Notes under the pieces: model-generated
Databases searched by the model: none
Told to the model about the DNA's origin: nothing
The model's input: the letters and a program-made list of their open reading frames with translations, nothing else
Shown here: in pieces, positions 1 to 8,699 of the stretch
Numbering within the stretch: position 1 is the stretch's first letter
Layout: each line of letters starts with the position of its first letter
Translations under genes and position numbers: made by a program
NCBI RefSeq assembly: GCF_029028005.1
Contig: NZ_JAOTPO010000004.1
Span: forward strand, 186,001-250,000
Origin: Alkalihalobacterium chitinilyticum
GTDB lineage: Bacteria; Bacillota; Bacilli; Bacillales; Bacillaceae_F
DNA length: 64,000 nt
Direction of reading: 5' to 3'

Positions 1-224
1 ATATTCATAAAACTTGTCATCCAGTCATCAGGCTGCTCATGAATCCAATCCGTCCCAATCAGATGATCAAATTGCAGGCTGCTAACAGCTAACTCAGGTG
101 TAATCACCCAATCAACGTTTCGAGCTGCCGCTTGTTTCACTGCTTTTTCGATCAAAGTGCGGTTGTATGTAAGATCACCTGCTATTGGTAATAAGTGTAA
201 TAGCGCAATTTTAATTTTTTTCAC
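1..224 (-). CDS. Carbon-nitrogen hydrolase (nitrilase family), N-terminal part
   Basis: The first 74 residues are inside the window and the gene runs off its left edge. It starts at a GTG preceded by GGGGAG eight bases upstream. The start VKKIKIALLHLLPIAGDLTYN is typical of the family's first beta strand, and WVITPELAVSSLQF carries the Glu expected to be the first member of the Glu-Lys-Cys catalytic triad. Members hydrolyse nitriles, amides or carbamoyl groups in the cytoplasm. Lys and Cys lie outside, so the substrate cannot be guessed. Confidence 0.75.
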   Translation of the reverse strand, partial: MKKIKIALLHLLPIAGDLTYNRTLIEKAVKQAAARNVDWVITPELAVSSLQFDHLIGTDWIHEQPDDWMTSFMN

Positions 225-305
225 TAAAGCCACTCCCCGTTTACTGTATAACATATCTTTCTTTTACATGAGCAATTATCTAAACAGCTTACCAAAACTC
301 AACTT

Positions 306-950
306 CTATTTTCTTAACCTACCAGTAATGACCTCAAGATTAATATCTTCCGCATGTTCAGTATATAATCGAATTTGATAGCGCCCTTCTCCACCATAAA
401 ATTGTATCATTCCTTCAGTTTGAGGCGACACTTTGTCCTCCCAAACTACATCGCCTCCACGTTCAACGACTAATAATATGTCCCCTTCACCTATGCTCGC
501 TCGGTAAGGTATACCGACCATGCCTTCTTCAATGACTCTAACATCGTCTACTAAATAACTACCTTTTAATGACCCGATCGACACAATTACATGACCATTT
601 ACTTCTGTTTTACTTGCATTAATAGCTAGATTATCTGCAAACAGCATTACCGCACCGACAAAAATAATCGAGATCACACCAATGACACCCGCAAACAGAA
701 AAATACCGCGTTTCCTAAGGCCTGTAAATTTACGCATGAGACTACCATTTAAACTGTACACGATCCGGAAGAGAACAGGAAATGCAATCGCTATCGCTAA
801 AACCGATAACCACTGTCCACCAACGACAGCCTGCATAATAAAAAACAAAAGGACGATAATGTAAAAAAGAATTCCAGACCAATAACTAAACAGCATTAAC
901 TTACTATCCTTATACGGTTGACCAAAAATCTTTTCTATGATTGGTTGCAA
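306..950 (-). CDS. Unknown membrane protein with C-terminal extracytoplasmic-like domain
   Basis: The 214-residue product is not a family I recognise. Three hydrophobic segments lie at about residues 22-43, 46-64 and 83-105. A soluble region of about 100 residues follows and looks beta-rich (VNGHVIVSIGSLKGSYLVDDV, ILLVVERGGDVVWEDKV), ending with a basic GRLRK. The TTG start is supported by GGGGTGAG a few bases upstream. A domain of this size after a membrane anchor suggests a surface-exposed role, but no catalytic motif is visible. It stands alone between the nitrilase fragment and a divergent monooxygenase gene. Confidence 0.7.
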   Translation of the reverse strand: MQPIIEKIFGQPYKDSKLMLFSYWSGILFYIIVLLFFIMQAVVGGQWLSVLAIAIAFPVLFRIVYSLNGSLMRKFTGLRKRGIFLFAGVIGVISIIFVGAVMLFADNLAINASKTEVNGHVIVSIGSLKGSYLVDDVRVIEEGMVGIPYRASIGEGDILLVVERGGDVVWEDKVSPQTEGMIQFYGGEGRYQIRLYTEHAEDINLEVITGRLRK

Positions 951-1230
951 AAACTCACCCCTTCCTATGACTATGATACTCCTAATTAATCGTAGTAAGT
1001 TAGACTTATTTTCGATAGAACTAACTCGCTTTTCTATATCATTAAAAGTTTATCATTAACACACCTTGAAGTTACAACAATATGATTTCACATAATGCTT
1101 CTATAAGTGATACCTCTAGCCGTTTTATGTCTAAAAATTGATACGCATAAAGAAATGCTAATAAAAATAAATTGTAAAGATGAACAGGAAATGATTACAA
1201 AATGGCCAACTTAGTGAGGTGAGCACAGAC

Positions 1231-2673
1231 TTGGGAGCAATTAGGGGCAAAGACTATATCGACCGGATTAATCAACTTCAATCCGAGGTTTGGATTGACG
1301 GGAAAAGGGTGGAAGGAAAAATTTCTGAGCACCCTGCCTTTCGTGGTGTGTTAAAAAGTCAAGCTAAGCTTTACGATTTACAACATGACGCTTCCAGAAA
1401 AGAGTTGTTGACCTATCCTTCCCCAACAAGCGGAGAACGGGTTGGTATTTCTTTTATGATGCCTAAAACCAAAAGGGATTTAAAGAAAAGAAGAATAATG
1501 GTCCAAGAGTGGGCAAAAACCAATGCGGGGATGATGGGAAGAAGCCCCGATTATATGAATACGGTATTAGTGTCTTTTGTAGCTTCCCAACACATTTTAG
1601 AAGGTAATGAAAATTGCTTTCCCGAAAATCTAATCTCTCTTTACGAACACGCACGAGAGAACGATCTCTCTTTTACTCATACTTTTATAAACCCACAATT
1701 CAACCGGGCACCCCTTCACTTTTTAGATGAATTTGAGCACCCTATTGCTGCAAAAGTGATAGATGAAACGAATGAAGGCATTATTATTAAAGGTGCAAAA
1801 TTACTGGCTACACAAGGTGGACTAACCGATGAGATTATCGTCTACTCCACTCCTAGTCCACTCGACAAATCGTATGCTTTTGCATTTTCCATTCCTAGTA
1901 ATACCAAAGGATTAAAATTCATATGTCGCCAGTCTTTTTGTTCGAGTCAATCGAAATTTAACTACCCATTGTCATCTCGTTTTGAAGAGAATGACTCGCT
2001 TGTTGTTTTTGATCACGTCCTTGTTCCATGGGAGCGAGTTTTTTATTACAACAATATACAAGTAGCTAATGCTTTTTCGACGAAAGGACCTTTCACCCCG
2101 TTTGCTTTACATCAAGTTGCATCTCGTCAAATAGTGAAACTAGAATTTATTCTAGGGGTAGCACAATTGATTGTCGACTCTATTAATACGAGTGAGTTCC
2201 AGCATGTTCAGGAAAAAGTGTCAGATATCATTATTGCGCTCGAAACGATGAAAGCCTTTCTAATTGCATCCGAAGCAGAAGCCAAAAAAGGCAAAAATGG
2301 GATTATCATTCCAGCAGTAAACCCTTTATACACCGGGATGATTATGTTTCAACGGCTTTATCCAAAGCTCACGGAAATCCTCCAACTTCTCGGTGCAAGC
2401 GGAATGATTAACATACCTACGGAGGAAGATTTCGAATCAGAAATCAAGGATGATCTAGATTTATATCTTCAAGCGAAAACGAGAGATGCTAAAGAACGTG
2501 TAAAGCTGTTTCGTCTTGCTTGGGATTTGTGCATGAGTCCTTTTGGTACGAGACAAACCTTGTATGAACGCTTCTTTTTTGGCGACCCCATCCGACTAAC
2601 CAGCAGCTTGTTTATTAACTACAACAAAAAAACAATGATTAATAGAGTTGAGGGTTTTTTAGGTGAATACTAG
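1231..2673 (+). CDS. 4-hydroxyphenylacetate 3-monooxygenase (HpaB) family flavoprotein
   Basis: This 480-residue protein matches the oxygenase component of two-component FADH2-dependent aromatic hydroxylases (HpaB, B. subtilis YoaI type), which use reduced flavin from a separate reductase. Visible family features are the N-terminal GKDYIDRINQLQSEVWIDGKRV, the long acyl-CoA-dehydrogenase-like middle (FDHVLVPWERVFYYNN), and the C-terminal segment SPFGTRQTLYERFFFGDP. I chose the TTG at 1231 over an upstream GTG at 1219 because GAGGTGAG sits seven bases ahead of it and the family usually begins just before GKxY. No flavin reductase gene is adjacent, so the physiological substrate is open. Confidence 0.85.
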   Translation: MGAIRGKDYIDRINQLQSEVWIDGKRVEGKISEHPAFRGVLKSQAKLYDLQHDASRKELLTYPSPTSGERVGISFMMPKTKRDLKKRRIMVQEWAKTNAGMMGRSPDYMNTVLVSFVASQHILEGNENCFPENLISLYEHARENDLSFTHTFINPQFNRAPLHFLDEFEHPIAAKVIDETNEGIIIKGAKLLATQGGLTDEIIVYSTPSPLDKSYAFAFSIPSNTKGLKFICRQSFCSSQSKFNYPLSSRFEENDSLVVFDHVLVPWERVFYYNNIQVANAFSTKGPFTPFALHQVASRQIVKLEFILGVAQLIVDSINTSEFQHVQEKVSDIIIALETMKAFLIASEAEAKKGKNGIIIPAVNPLYTGMIMFQRLYPKLTEILQLLGASGMINIPTEEDFESEIKDDLDLYLQAKTRDAKERVKLFRLAWDLCMSPFGTRQTLYERFFFGDPIRLTSSLFINYNKKTMINRVEGFLGEY

Positions 2674-2714
2674 AAAACTTACAAAGAATACCCCTTAACA
2701 ATCTAACTTGGTTG

Positions 2715-2761
2715 GGCTCAGGTACTAAATATATTTTCAGCTCTTCTACAGGTCCTGAGCC
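2715..2761. repeat. Inverted repeat downstream of the HpaB-family gene
   Basis: GGCTCAGG at 2715-2722 pairs with CCTGAGCC at 2754-2761 across a 31-base loop. There is no T-tract, so it is a weak candidate for a transcription end between convergent genes. Confidence 0.4.
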
Positions 2762-2819
2762 TTAGCTAATATAAGATTTATGATTTCCATCTCTTATATA
2801 AAACTTACTTTGTAAAGAC

Positions 2820-3143
2820 TTACATGTAATGAACAATAAAAAGAATCCAATGAATAATAAAAAATAACAGAGCTGAAAGAACAAATGAATTGATACGAAA
2901 TGCAAACATTTCTCTTTTATACACATCATTCCCAAATGACTGTTTAGAAGCCATCACATTAGCATAGTTAGACACAAAGCCTCCATTACTAGAAAAAAAG
3001 ATAAATAATGCTAAAAAACCAATGGATGTAAAGAACATCACATCTAAAAATGTCATATTAATCAAACTGGCAATCCAAAAAGTTGCACCAAACTGTCCTG
3101 CTAATAAAAGAAGCGTAAGTAATAGCTGAATTAGGTTCCTCAT
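2820..3143 (-). CDS. Small unknown membrane protein, 107 residues
   Basis: I do not recognise the family. The ATG at 3143 follows a strong AAGGAGGAAGTT ribosome site, so a longer upstream reading frame is rejected. The first 50 residues are almost wholly hydrophobic (MRNLIQLLLTLLLLAGQFGATF then IASLINMTFLDVMFF), and another pair of segments ends the protein (SFVLSALLFFIIHWILFIV). A short polar stretch NANVMASKQSFGNDVYKREM-like lies between. Four membrane spans are likely. It faces two other small genes on the same strand with gaps of about 200 bases, so an operon is not obvious. Confidence 0.65.
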   Translation of the reverse strand: MRNLIQLLLTLLLLAGQFGATFWIASLINMTFLDVMFFTSIGFLALFIFFSSNGGFVSNYANVMASKQSFGNDVYKREMFAFRINSFVLSALLFFIIHWILFIVHYM

Positions 3144-3373
3144 AACTTCCTCCTTTCGTAAAAGCTTGCTCGCTAATCTTGAGCTGCATATAGTTTCACA
3201 TTTGAGACGTTTACCTCTATCAAAAAACACCATCCTACCATCGTAAAATGATGTTTTTATATTTATTTTCTATCCATCTCTTTCAACGCCGCATATGGAC
3301 ATTTCCCATTTGATATCTAAGCTTGTGAACCTATATCGTACTGATCCCAAATCACTTCTTCAGAATACTACAG

Positions 3374-3592
3374 CTATCGTTTCCTATTCATAAGAAAAAC
3401 CAATCCATAGTAAACCGCTGCACTTCCGATTGTAAACAACCGAAACTCCCATAATTTAGCTGCAGAATATTTTTCTAAATATAGACTAGAATCAATAATG
3501 GAAGCTAAGAGCATTCCACCGAAAATGAAAAGACCAATCATATACATTAATTTTTTCGTACTCATCGGCTGCTTATAATTTAATTCTCCCAT
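3374..3592 (-). CDS. Small unknown membrane protein, 72 residues
   Basis: The family is not recognised. Two hydrophobic segments are visible (LMYMIGLFIFGGMLLASII and FTIGSAAVYYGLVFLMN), separated by a polar loop DSSLYLEKYSAAKLWEFR; the end is basic (NRKR). GGTGAGGGGAG lies upstream. The ATG at 3592 has normal spacing from it; the ATG two codons earlier is too close. The product is probably a hairpin-like inner-membrane protein. Confidence 0.6.
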   Translation of the reverse strand: MGELNYKQPMSTKKLMYMIGLFIFGGMLLASIIDSSLYLEKYSAAKLWEFRLFTIGSAAVYYGLVFLMNRKR

Positions 3593-3708
3593 TACCATTC
3601 TCCCCTCACCTTGGTTGAAATTACACATCCCTCTTCTTATAGAGAATAATTTTTACCATAACAAACCCTATCCCTATCATTCTTTTAAAGTCAGTCACTT
3701 AAATACAT

Positions 3709-4206
3709 TTACTCCCAAGTTTCATCCAATTTATCTGAATAAAAGTGAATCGCTTTTTTATATTTTAATATATTTTTATCGGTCGTTGTTTCAAGCAAAC
3801 TTTTTAAGAGTACTTCCATAGCCAATTTATGATCACTCGTATTGTATAATGTCATAGCATAAAATACTTTTAGTGCATGATTTGTAGGAAACTCGTTAAT
3901 CGCTCTTTGGAAGATCCGTTTTGAATTTTCATAATCCCCTAGCGTTCGAAACGTACTTCCTAAACCTAATAATGCCCCTTCTAATGCGTCTTTCGATAAA
4001 CCAAGCTCGATTGCTTTTTCATAAAAAGGCACTGCGTCAGCTTCTTCGCCTAAGACATCGTAGCTCCAAGCACATTGGTAGTTCACCTCTGCATTCTCAG
4101 GGTGTTCGGTGACTAATTCTAAAAGTAATTGATTTGATTCCTTTAACTGTCCTTCTTTTCTTAGTTCAATAGCATTATCTAATTGTTGAGTTAGTTGATC
4201 ATTCAT
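3709..4206 (-). CDS. Tetratricopeptide-repeat protein
   Basis: This 165-residue soluble protein is built from about three to four TPR helix pairs: DNAIELRKEGQLKESNQLL, EVNYQCAWSYDVLGEEADAV, ALLGLGSTFRTLGDYENSKR and ALKVFYAMTLYNTSDHKLAM. Spacing of Gly/Ala/Tyr positions fits the 34-residue TPR pattern. TPR proteins mediate protein-protein contact, and the partner cannot be read here. The start ATG has AGGAG eight bases upstream. A 51-codon membrane-protein gene lies 31 bases upstream on the same strand and is probably co-transcribed. Confidence 0.85.
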   Translation of the reverse strand: MNDQLTQQLDNAIELRKEGQLKESNQLLLELVTEHPENAEVNYQCAWSYDVLGEEADAVPFYEKAIELGLSKDALEGALLGLGSTFRTLGDYENSKRIFQRAINEFPTNHALKVFYAMTLYNTSDHKLAMEVLLKSLLETTTDKNILKYKKAIHFYSDKLDETWE

Positions 4207-4237
4207 CTAGTATTCTCCTTTATGCGTTTGCACTGAT

Positions 4238-4393
4238 TTATTCGTCCTTGTTTCTGCCTGAACCTTCTGGGTCGATCCCTAAATGCTTCATAATCACATC
4301 TTGATTTTTCTTAATTTTAGCCAGCGAATCCCAAACGTAAAAAATAAAAATAATAAATAAAAACATCGGGATAATCGTTACAATAATTTCCAA
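4238..4393 (-). CDS. Small single-span membrane protein, 51 residues
   Basis: The TTG start at 4393 is preceded by GAGGTGAAAG at good spacing. The product opens with one long hydrophobic segment (MEIIVTIIPMFLFIIFIFYV), followed by a charged cytoplasmic-type tail with basic residues (WDSLAKIKKNQDVIMKHLGI) and an acidic end. The pattern of a membrane anchor plus short amphipathic tail, a clean ribosome site and tight linkage to the TPR gene argue that it is real despite its length. Function unknown. Confidence 0.6.
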   Translation of the reverse strand: MEIIVTIIPMFLFIIFIFYVWDSLAKIKKNQDVIMKHLGIDPEGSGRNKDE

Positions 4394-4864
4394 ACTTTCA
4401 CCTCAATTTCTCGTTTCGTTTTGAATACTTTTAAAAGCAAAAGGTCAAACAAACTATATTAAACTACTCGAAAATCACAACAAATATCAGTCAATTCCAA
4501 CAAGAGTGTTCCATATATAAAAACCAGATGGCCCAGTTGCCACCTGTTGATTTAACGCTTTTTTGTGATTTGCTAGAAGACTGATAGGTGAAATAACAAA
4601 GTGCAGCTATAAACAAGAAAAGCAATGATAGAAAAATCTATAATCCCTCACTAAACTTTTTATTGGAGACACATGAAATATTGTTCAAAAACGATTGTTT
4701 ACCCTTTTTATTGTTATACGTATAAGGGCTTTAAGAAGTTTCAAAAAATTTAGGCATTATTTCGAAGTCTTTTCTTCCCTTTAAGGCGGGCATATAATAC
4801 AATAATCTCATCCAATATTTGGTGTTTGTTCTTTTAATCTACTATTTATGAGGTGTGCTTGAGA
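4394..4864. other. 470-base intergenic region without a clear gene
   Basis: It separates divergent genes. A short imperfect hairpin lies near 4527-4549 (CAG-TGGC pairing with GCCA-CTG). CATATAATACA near 4790 resembles a -10 box for the downstream DUF1287 gene, but no convincing -35 was found. No open frame with a ribosome site was seen. Confidence 0.4.
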
Positions 4865-5563
4865 ATGAAAATGTTAAAAAGATGGCTTGTCTCGATATCA
4901 GTTCTTTCAGTTGCCTTGCTCTCGTTTATGTATTTCTTTAAAGGTGGAATTATTCTTGATTCGCTCGGCATTCATATGGAGCGTTTTTTTGTAAGTACAG
5001 TCATCGTACCTGAGGAATATTCAACAGTTGATCGAAATGGAAATGGGATTCCCGACCCGCTGGATATCGTTCATACCGCTAGAAAAGAAGTCGAGCAACG
5101 GACCCATTATAAAAGTGCCTATTATGCTGGAGGTTACCCGCCAAATGATGAAGGGGTTTGTACTGATGTCATATGGCGAGGGTTACTAGGTGCTGATATT
5201 ATTCTTAAAGACCTTATGGATGAGGATATTTCTGAACACATGGAATTATACCCTCGGGTGGATGGTAAGCCTGATCCTAATATTGATTTTCGCCGTGTAC
5301 CGAATCAGTACGTTTTTTTGGAGCGCCATGCTGAGTCTTTGACGACTGAACTCATTCCAGGTGACATGGAGAACTTAAAAGAATGGCAGCCCGGCGATAT
5401 TGTTCTGTTCCTCGAAGGCTATCATCATGTGGGCATCGTTTCCGATAAACGAGCAAAAGACGGTACACCTTATTTAATTCATAATAACAGACCATTTGCA
5501 GCCGAAGTTAAACTTTCATCCTTTTCCACCCCAATTGCCGGGCACTATCGATGGAATTACTAA
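4865..5563 (+). CDS. DUF1287-family exported protein
   Basis: The 232-residue product has an N-terminal membrane anchor or uncleaved signal (MKMLKRWLVSISVLSVALLS) and then a DUF1287 domain. Recognisable pieces are IVHTARKEVEQRTHYKSAYY, the Cys-containing GVCTDVIWRGLLGADI, and GDIVLFLEGYHHVGIVSD. That layout resembles NlpC/P60-like cysteine hydrolase folds (Cys then His), so a cell-wall amidase-like role is possible but unproven for DUF1287. The ATG at 4865 is chosen because GAGGTG is nine bases upstream; an upstream GTG overlaps that site. It stands alone. Confidence 0.8.
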   Translation: MKMLKRWLVSISVLSVALLSFMYFFKGGIILDSLGIHMERFFVSTVIVPEEYSTVDRNGNGIPDPLDIVHTARKEVEQRTHYKSAYYAGGYPPNDEGVCTDVIWRGLLGADIILKDLMDEDISEHMELYPRVDGKPDPNIDFRRVPNQYVFLERHAESLTTELIPGDMENLKEWQPGDIVLFLEGYHHVGIVSDKRAKDGTPYLIHNNRPFAAEVKLSSFSTPIAGHYRWNY

Positions 5564-5643
5564 ACTTCAAGTAACTGTTACACCTCACAGCATAATAAAC
5601 AAAATAAACATATCATGCTAATATTGAAAGACTAAAAAACAAA

Positions 5644-5749
5644 AGGGGATTTTTAGGTGATCCCTTCAACGAATACTGCTGTTTCGTGTGCACTTTAGGG
5701 AATTTTTAGGAGACACCTTCAACGATTTCCGCTGGTTCGTGTGCTCCCA
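5644..5749. repeat. Two tandem copies of a 53-bp repeat
   Basis: Copy 1 starts at 5644 (AGGGGATTTTTAGG...) and copy 2 at 5697 (AGGGAATTTTTAGG...). Both share the blocks TTTTTAGG, CCTTCAACGA and TTCGTGTGC, with roughly three quarters of the positions matching by eye. Related copies occur at 58470-58605. Confidence 0.65.
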
Positions 5750-5777
5750 AGAGAAAAACCAATAATATTATTGCAAA

Positions 5778-5815
5778 AAAAAGAAGCTGTGGTGTCACAA
5801 CCACAACTTCTTTAA
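5778..5815 (-). terminator. Intrinsic terminator after the CPBP-family gene
   Basis: Read on the minus strand, GAAGTTGTGGTTGTGAC pairs with the following segment ending CACAGCTTC, then a run of eight T. It lies just past the stop of the gene at 5830-6618. Confidence 0.75.
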
Positions 5816-5829
5816 GGTGTCAGATATTT

Positions 5830-6618
5830 TTAATAAAAGATCGGTATAAAGAGCAACTGCATAGAGATATGTGCCGTCATGTGGCTGAATATGGCATACT
5901 CAATTCCTTTGCGCCAATATAAATAACCAAACACAACCCCGACAAGTCCATTTAAAAGCAAGGATCGAATGATTAATATGGAGCTTAACTCTCCGAAGAC
6001 CACCTGAGTTGTCGGAAAATGTCCGACTGCAAATACAATCGCTGCTAGTACGATAGCAATCCAGTAAAAAGCGTGAGGAATGGTTGCTTTTTTCCTTGCA
6101 AAAAGTTTGTATAAAACCCAAACGATGAATGACATCAGAAATAATCTAATGAGTACTTCTTCAATCACACCACCATACAGAACTCCAGCTAGTAAACCAT
6201 TTAACGAGAAAGCAGGTGGGTTTTCGGCAATGAGTGGAATTTGGTATTGATAATAAAAATAGTCTGCCGCAACAATGGTAAAACCACCAAGAACCCCTAA
6301 CAAAACCGCGTACGTCAGCCACTTCGCTGAAACGGTCACCCTCTGATTTTTATTTACGAGGCCATCAAGAATCGGGAGCTTCAAGTTTACTTTTCTAGCC
6401 AGAATAATTCCTAAAATACTTGCTACAAACGTGGCCACCCCTAACTGAATCGACGCTATTCCAATGAGTGCGGCCATCGGCACCGGCAGATCGTTCGGAT
6501 CAAACACATCCGGGGATAAGTATGTACTCATCGTTTCCATTTGGTATGGAACAATAAAAATGCCTGCTAACACCCCGAATGCTGCTAAAATGAGTGAGAT
6601 ATATAAGTTTTTTTTCAC
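5830..6618 (-). CDS. CPBP-family (CAAX protease/Abi) intramembrane metalloprotease
   Basis: The 262-residue protein has about seven hydrophobic segments. The three family motifs are present: EEVLIRL (Glu-Glu-x3-Arg) near residue 155, FAVGH near residue 197, and a His-containing HMTAH near residue 248. Family members are membrane metallo-endopeptidases that process prenylated or secreted peptides, or give immunity to bacteriocins. No bacteriocin genes are adjacent, so the substrate is unknown. The ATG at 6618 is followed by MKKNLYISLILAAFG. A strong terminator follows the gene. Confidence 0.85.
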   Translation of the reverse strand: MKKNLYISLILAAFGVLAGIFIVPYQMETMSTYLSPDVFDPNDLPVPMAALIGIASIQLGVATFVASILGIILARKVNLKLPILDGLVNKNQRVTVSAKWLTYAVLLGVLGGFTIVAADYFYYQYQIPLIAENPPAFSLNGLLAGVLYGGVIEEVLIRLFLMSFIVWVLYKLFARKKATIPHAFYWIAIVLAAIVFAVGHFPTTQVVFGELSSILIIRSLLLNGLVGVVFGYLYWRKGIEYAIFSHMTAHISMQLLFIPIFY

Positions 6619-6671
6619 TTTGTTACACTACCTTTCCATAAGAAAATGAAGAGAGCCATTTAACCCACTTG

Positions 6672-6927
6672 TTATTTAAAAGCGCCATACCATCCTTGAG
6701 TAACAATTGGGTCTGTTGAATTGATATAAATGTAGCGGCCTGTTCTTAAGTGACCTGTTACTTTAATTTTACCTTCTTCTATTTCTAAATGATTTGCAGA
6801 ATATGTTAAATAAGTGACAAACAGATAACGATAAATCCAAAAATGGTTAGTATAATTGAAATTCATTTAAATATATACGCTTAAAGCCTTCCCTTTCAAT
6901 TAATGTATCCGAACCTTCATTTGTCAT
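6672..6927 (-). pseudogene. Possible frameshifted small gene
   Basis: An ATG at 6927 with GAGGAG eight bases upstream opens a frame of 26 codons (MTNEGSDTLIEREGFKRIYL...) that stops near 6848. A second frame of 64 codons starts inside it, near 6866, and has no ribosome site of its own; its end VTGHLRTGRYIYINSTDP looks protein-like. A single frameshift would join them into about 85 residues. Alternatively they are two unrelated chance frames. No family is recognised. Confidence 0.35.
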
Positions 6928-7146
6928 TCCAAGAGCTCCTCACGACTGATCCTACATTTAAATTATATCTATCTTCTGGAAATAAGAGGGGATTTTTTAC
7001 CTGCTGCACTTATTAAATTCTAACTTTGGGCTTTTTAGCATAGATGTTTGTGCAAATTGACCCTCTTATATAATAACCTGAAGAAAATGATCTTTTTTCC
7101 GGTTGAGTCATAAGCCTACTCCCCAGTAAGACTGTGATTTATTTCA

Positions 7147-7174
7147 TTGCGAAACGAGAGACTAATGTTATACT
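7147..7174 (+). promoter_or_regulatory. Likely sigma-A promoter of modABC
   Basis: TTGCGA at 7147-7152 and TATACT at 7169-7174 are separated by 16 bases, 50 bases before the modA start. No molybdenum-cofactor riboswitch-like structure was recognised between them. Confidence 0.5.
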
Positions 7175-7224
7175 CATATTTAGTTATAATTACAGTTTTT
7201 TTTATAAAGAAAGGAACGGCCATA

Positions 7225-8007
7225 ATGAAAATCAATGTTTTTACTACACTTACTATCATTATTGTAATTTCAATTATAAATTCAGCTTGCGGTACTAATG
7301 ATAACTCAGTCAATGAAAAGACCTCCGAGCTTAAAGTTGCTGCAGCATCGGACTTAACCCACGCTTTTACAGAAGTAGGTCAATTATTTGAGGAGGAAAC
7401 AGGCGTTGCACTCACATTTTCTTTCGGTTCCACAGGCCAACTTGCTGACCAAATAGAAAATGGTGCACCATTTGACATCTTTGCTGCAGCTAATATTGAT
7501 TTTGTTGACCAATTGAATGAAAAAGATTTAATTATTTCCGATACACAAACGACGTATGCTTTTGGGAGAATTGGCATTGCCACTCTTCACGATCAAACGA
7601 TTTCAATTGAAACATTAGATGATCTTTTAAAAGAAGAGGTTCGTAAAGTAGCCATAGCTAATCCTGACCATGCTCCCTATGGACTAGCTGCGAAACAATC
7701 ATTAGAAGAGGCCGATATTTGGGAGGCGTTACAAGGAAAACTCGTCTATGGTCGTAATATATCTGACACTTTAGCTTATATTGAAACTGGAAATGTGGAA
7801 GCCGGAATAATTGCGTTATCCCTGTATCAAGAAGATCAAGTCGACTTTCACATCATTAACGATGATTTGCATGAACCTTTAGAACAATCAATTGCTGTAA
7901 TAAATCGTACATCAGAAGAGGAGTTAGCTCGAGAGTTTATTCAATTTATTTTAGGTCCTGTCGGGAAACCAATTATGGAACGTTACGGCTTTGTTGTGCC
8001 TGAGTGA
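7225..8007 (+). CDS. modA: Molybdate ABC transporter substrate-binding lipoprotein
   Basis: This 260-residue protein is the extracellular molybdate/tungstate receptor of the ModABC importer. A signal peptide ends in a lipobox-like INSAC, so Cys is probably lipidated. The mature part starts with LKVAAASDLTHAFTEVGQLF and FSFGSTGQLADQIENGAPFD, the classic ModA ligand-binding signature with Ser residues for the oxyanion. The ATG at 7225 follows AAAGGA; an in-frame ATG further upstream adds a leader that would spoil the signal peptide. It is the first gene of modA-modB-modC, spaced 13 and 7 bases apart. A molybdoenzyme gene at 36.9-38.0 kb is one likely consumer. Confidence 0.93.
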   Translation: MKINVFTTLTIIIVISIINSACGTNDNSVNEKTSELKVAAASDLTHAFTEVGQLFEEETGVALTFSFGSTGQLADQIENGAPFDIFAAANIDFVDQLNEKDLIISDTQTTYAFGRIGIATLHDQTISIETLDDLLKEEVRKVAIANPDHAPYGLAAKQSLEEADIWEALQGKLVYGRNISDTLAYIETGNVEAGIIALSLYQEDQVDFHIINDDLHEPLEQSIAVINRTSEEELAREFIQFILGPVGKPIMERYGFVVPE

Positions 8008-8020
8008 GGAGTAGTAAGTT

Positions 8021-8692
8021 ATGGCTGAAGTTAATTTATTTCCACTATTTCTTTCATTAAGAGTTGCTGCAACGGCAACTCTTTTAGCTCTTCTCATCGG
8101 CTTGCCAATCGCTTATTACTTAGCTAAATCAAAAGGGAAAATAGCTGATCTCGTTGATACGGTTATTACGCTTCCTGTCGTTTTACCGCCTACCGTTCTC
8201 GGATACTATTTACTTGTTTTACTTGGAAGACAAAGTCCGATCGGGCAGTTTGTAGAGCAACAATTTAATATGACGATTGTATTTACGCCAACAGGAGCTG
8301 TCATCGCAGCACTTGTCGTCTCGATTCCTTTTTTAATCAAATCTGCAAAAGCATCGTTTGCTAGCGTTGATCAAAATGTCGTGAATGCCGCTAAAGTATT
8401 AGGCCGATCAGATGTCAATATCTTTTTTACGGTAATATTACCGCTCGCTTGGCGAGGCATTGCTTCTGGACTAACGCTCTCATTCGCACGAGCATTAGGG
8501 GATTTTGGTGCTACGTTAATGGTTGCAGGCAGTATACCTAATGAAACAATGACGATGCCGATTGCTATTTATGACGCGCTTCTTGCTGGTAATCGCGAGT
8601 TAGCCAATTTACTCGTTTTCATCATGACTGTAACGTCAATCGCTGTATTATATGTAATTAATCGCCTAGAAAGAAAAGTTGTAAAGGGGTGA
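8021..8692 (+). CDS. modB: Molybdate ABC transporter permease
   Basis: The 223-residue inner-membrane protein has five to six spans. The binding-protein-dependent permease (EAA) loop is visible as NAAKVLGRSDVNIFFTVILPLAWRGI at about residues 125-150, which docks on the ModC ATPase. FARALGDFGATLMVAG is the typical ModB signature after that loop. It is translated 13 bases after modA and seven bases before modC, so the three are one operon. Confidence 0.93.
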   Translation: MAEVNLFPLFLSLRVAATATLLALLIGLPIAYYLAKSKGKIADLVDTVITLPVVLPPTVLGYYLLVLLGRQSPIGQFVEQQFNMTIVFTPTGAVIAALVVSIPFLIKSAKASFASVDQNVVNAAKVLGRSDVNIFFTVILPLAWRGIASGLTLSFARALGDFGATLMVAGSIPNETMTMPIAIYDALLAGNRELANLLVFIMTVTSIAVLYVINRLERKVVKG

Positions 8693-8699
8693 CGGAGAA

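Noticed and set aside
6960-7224. Molybdenum-cofactor riboswitch before modA
   Set aside because: No recognisable conserved core or multi-stem structure was found, only a plausible sigma-A promoter.
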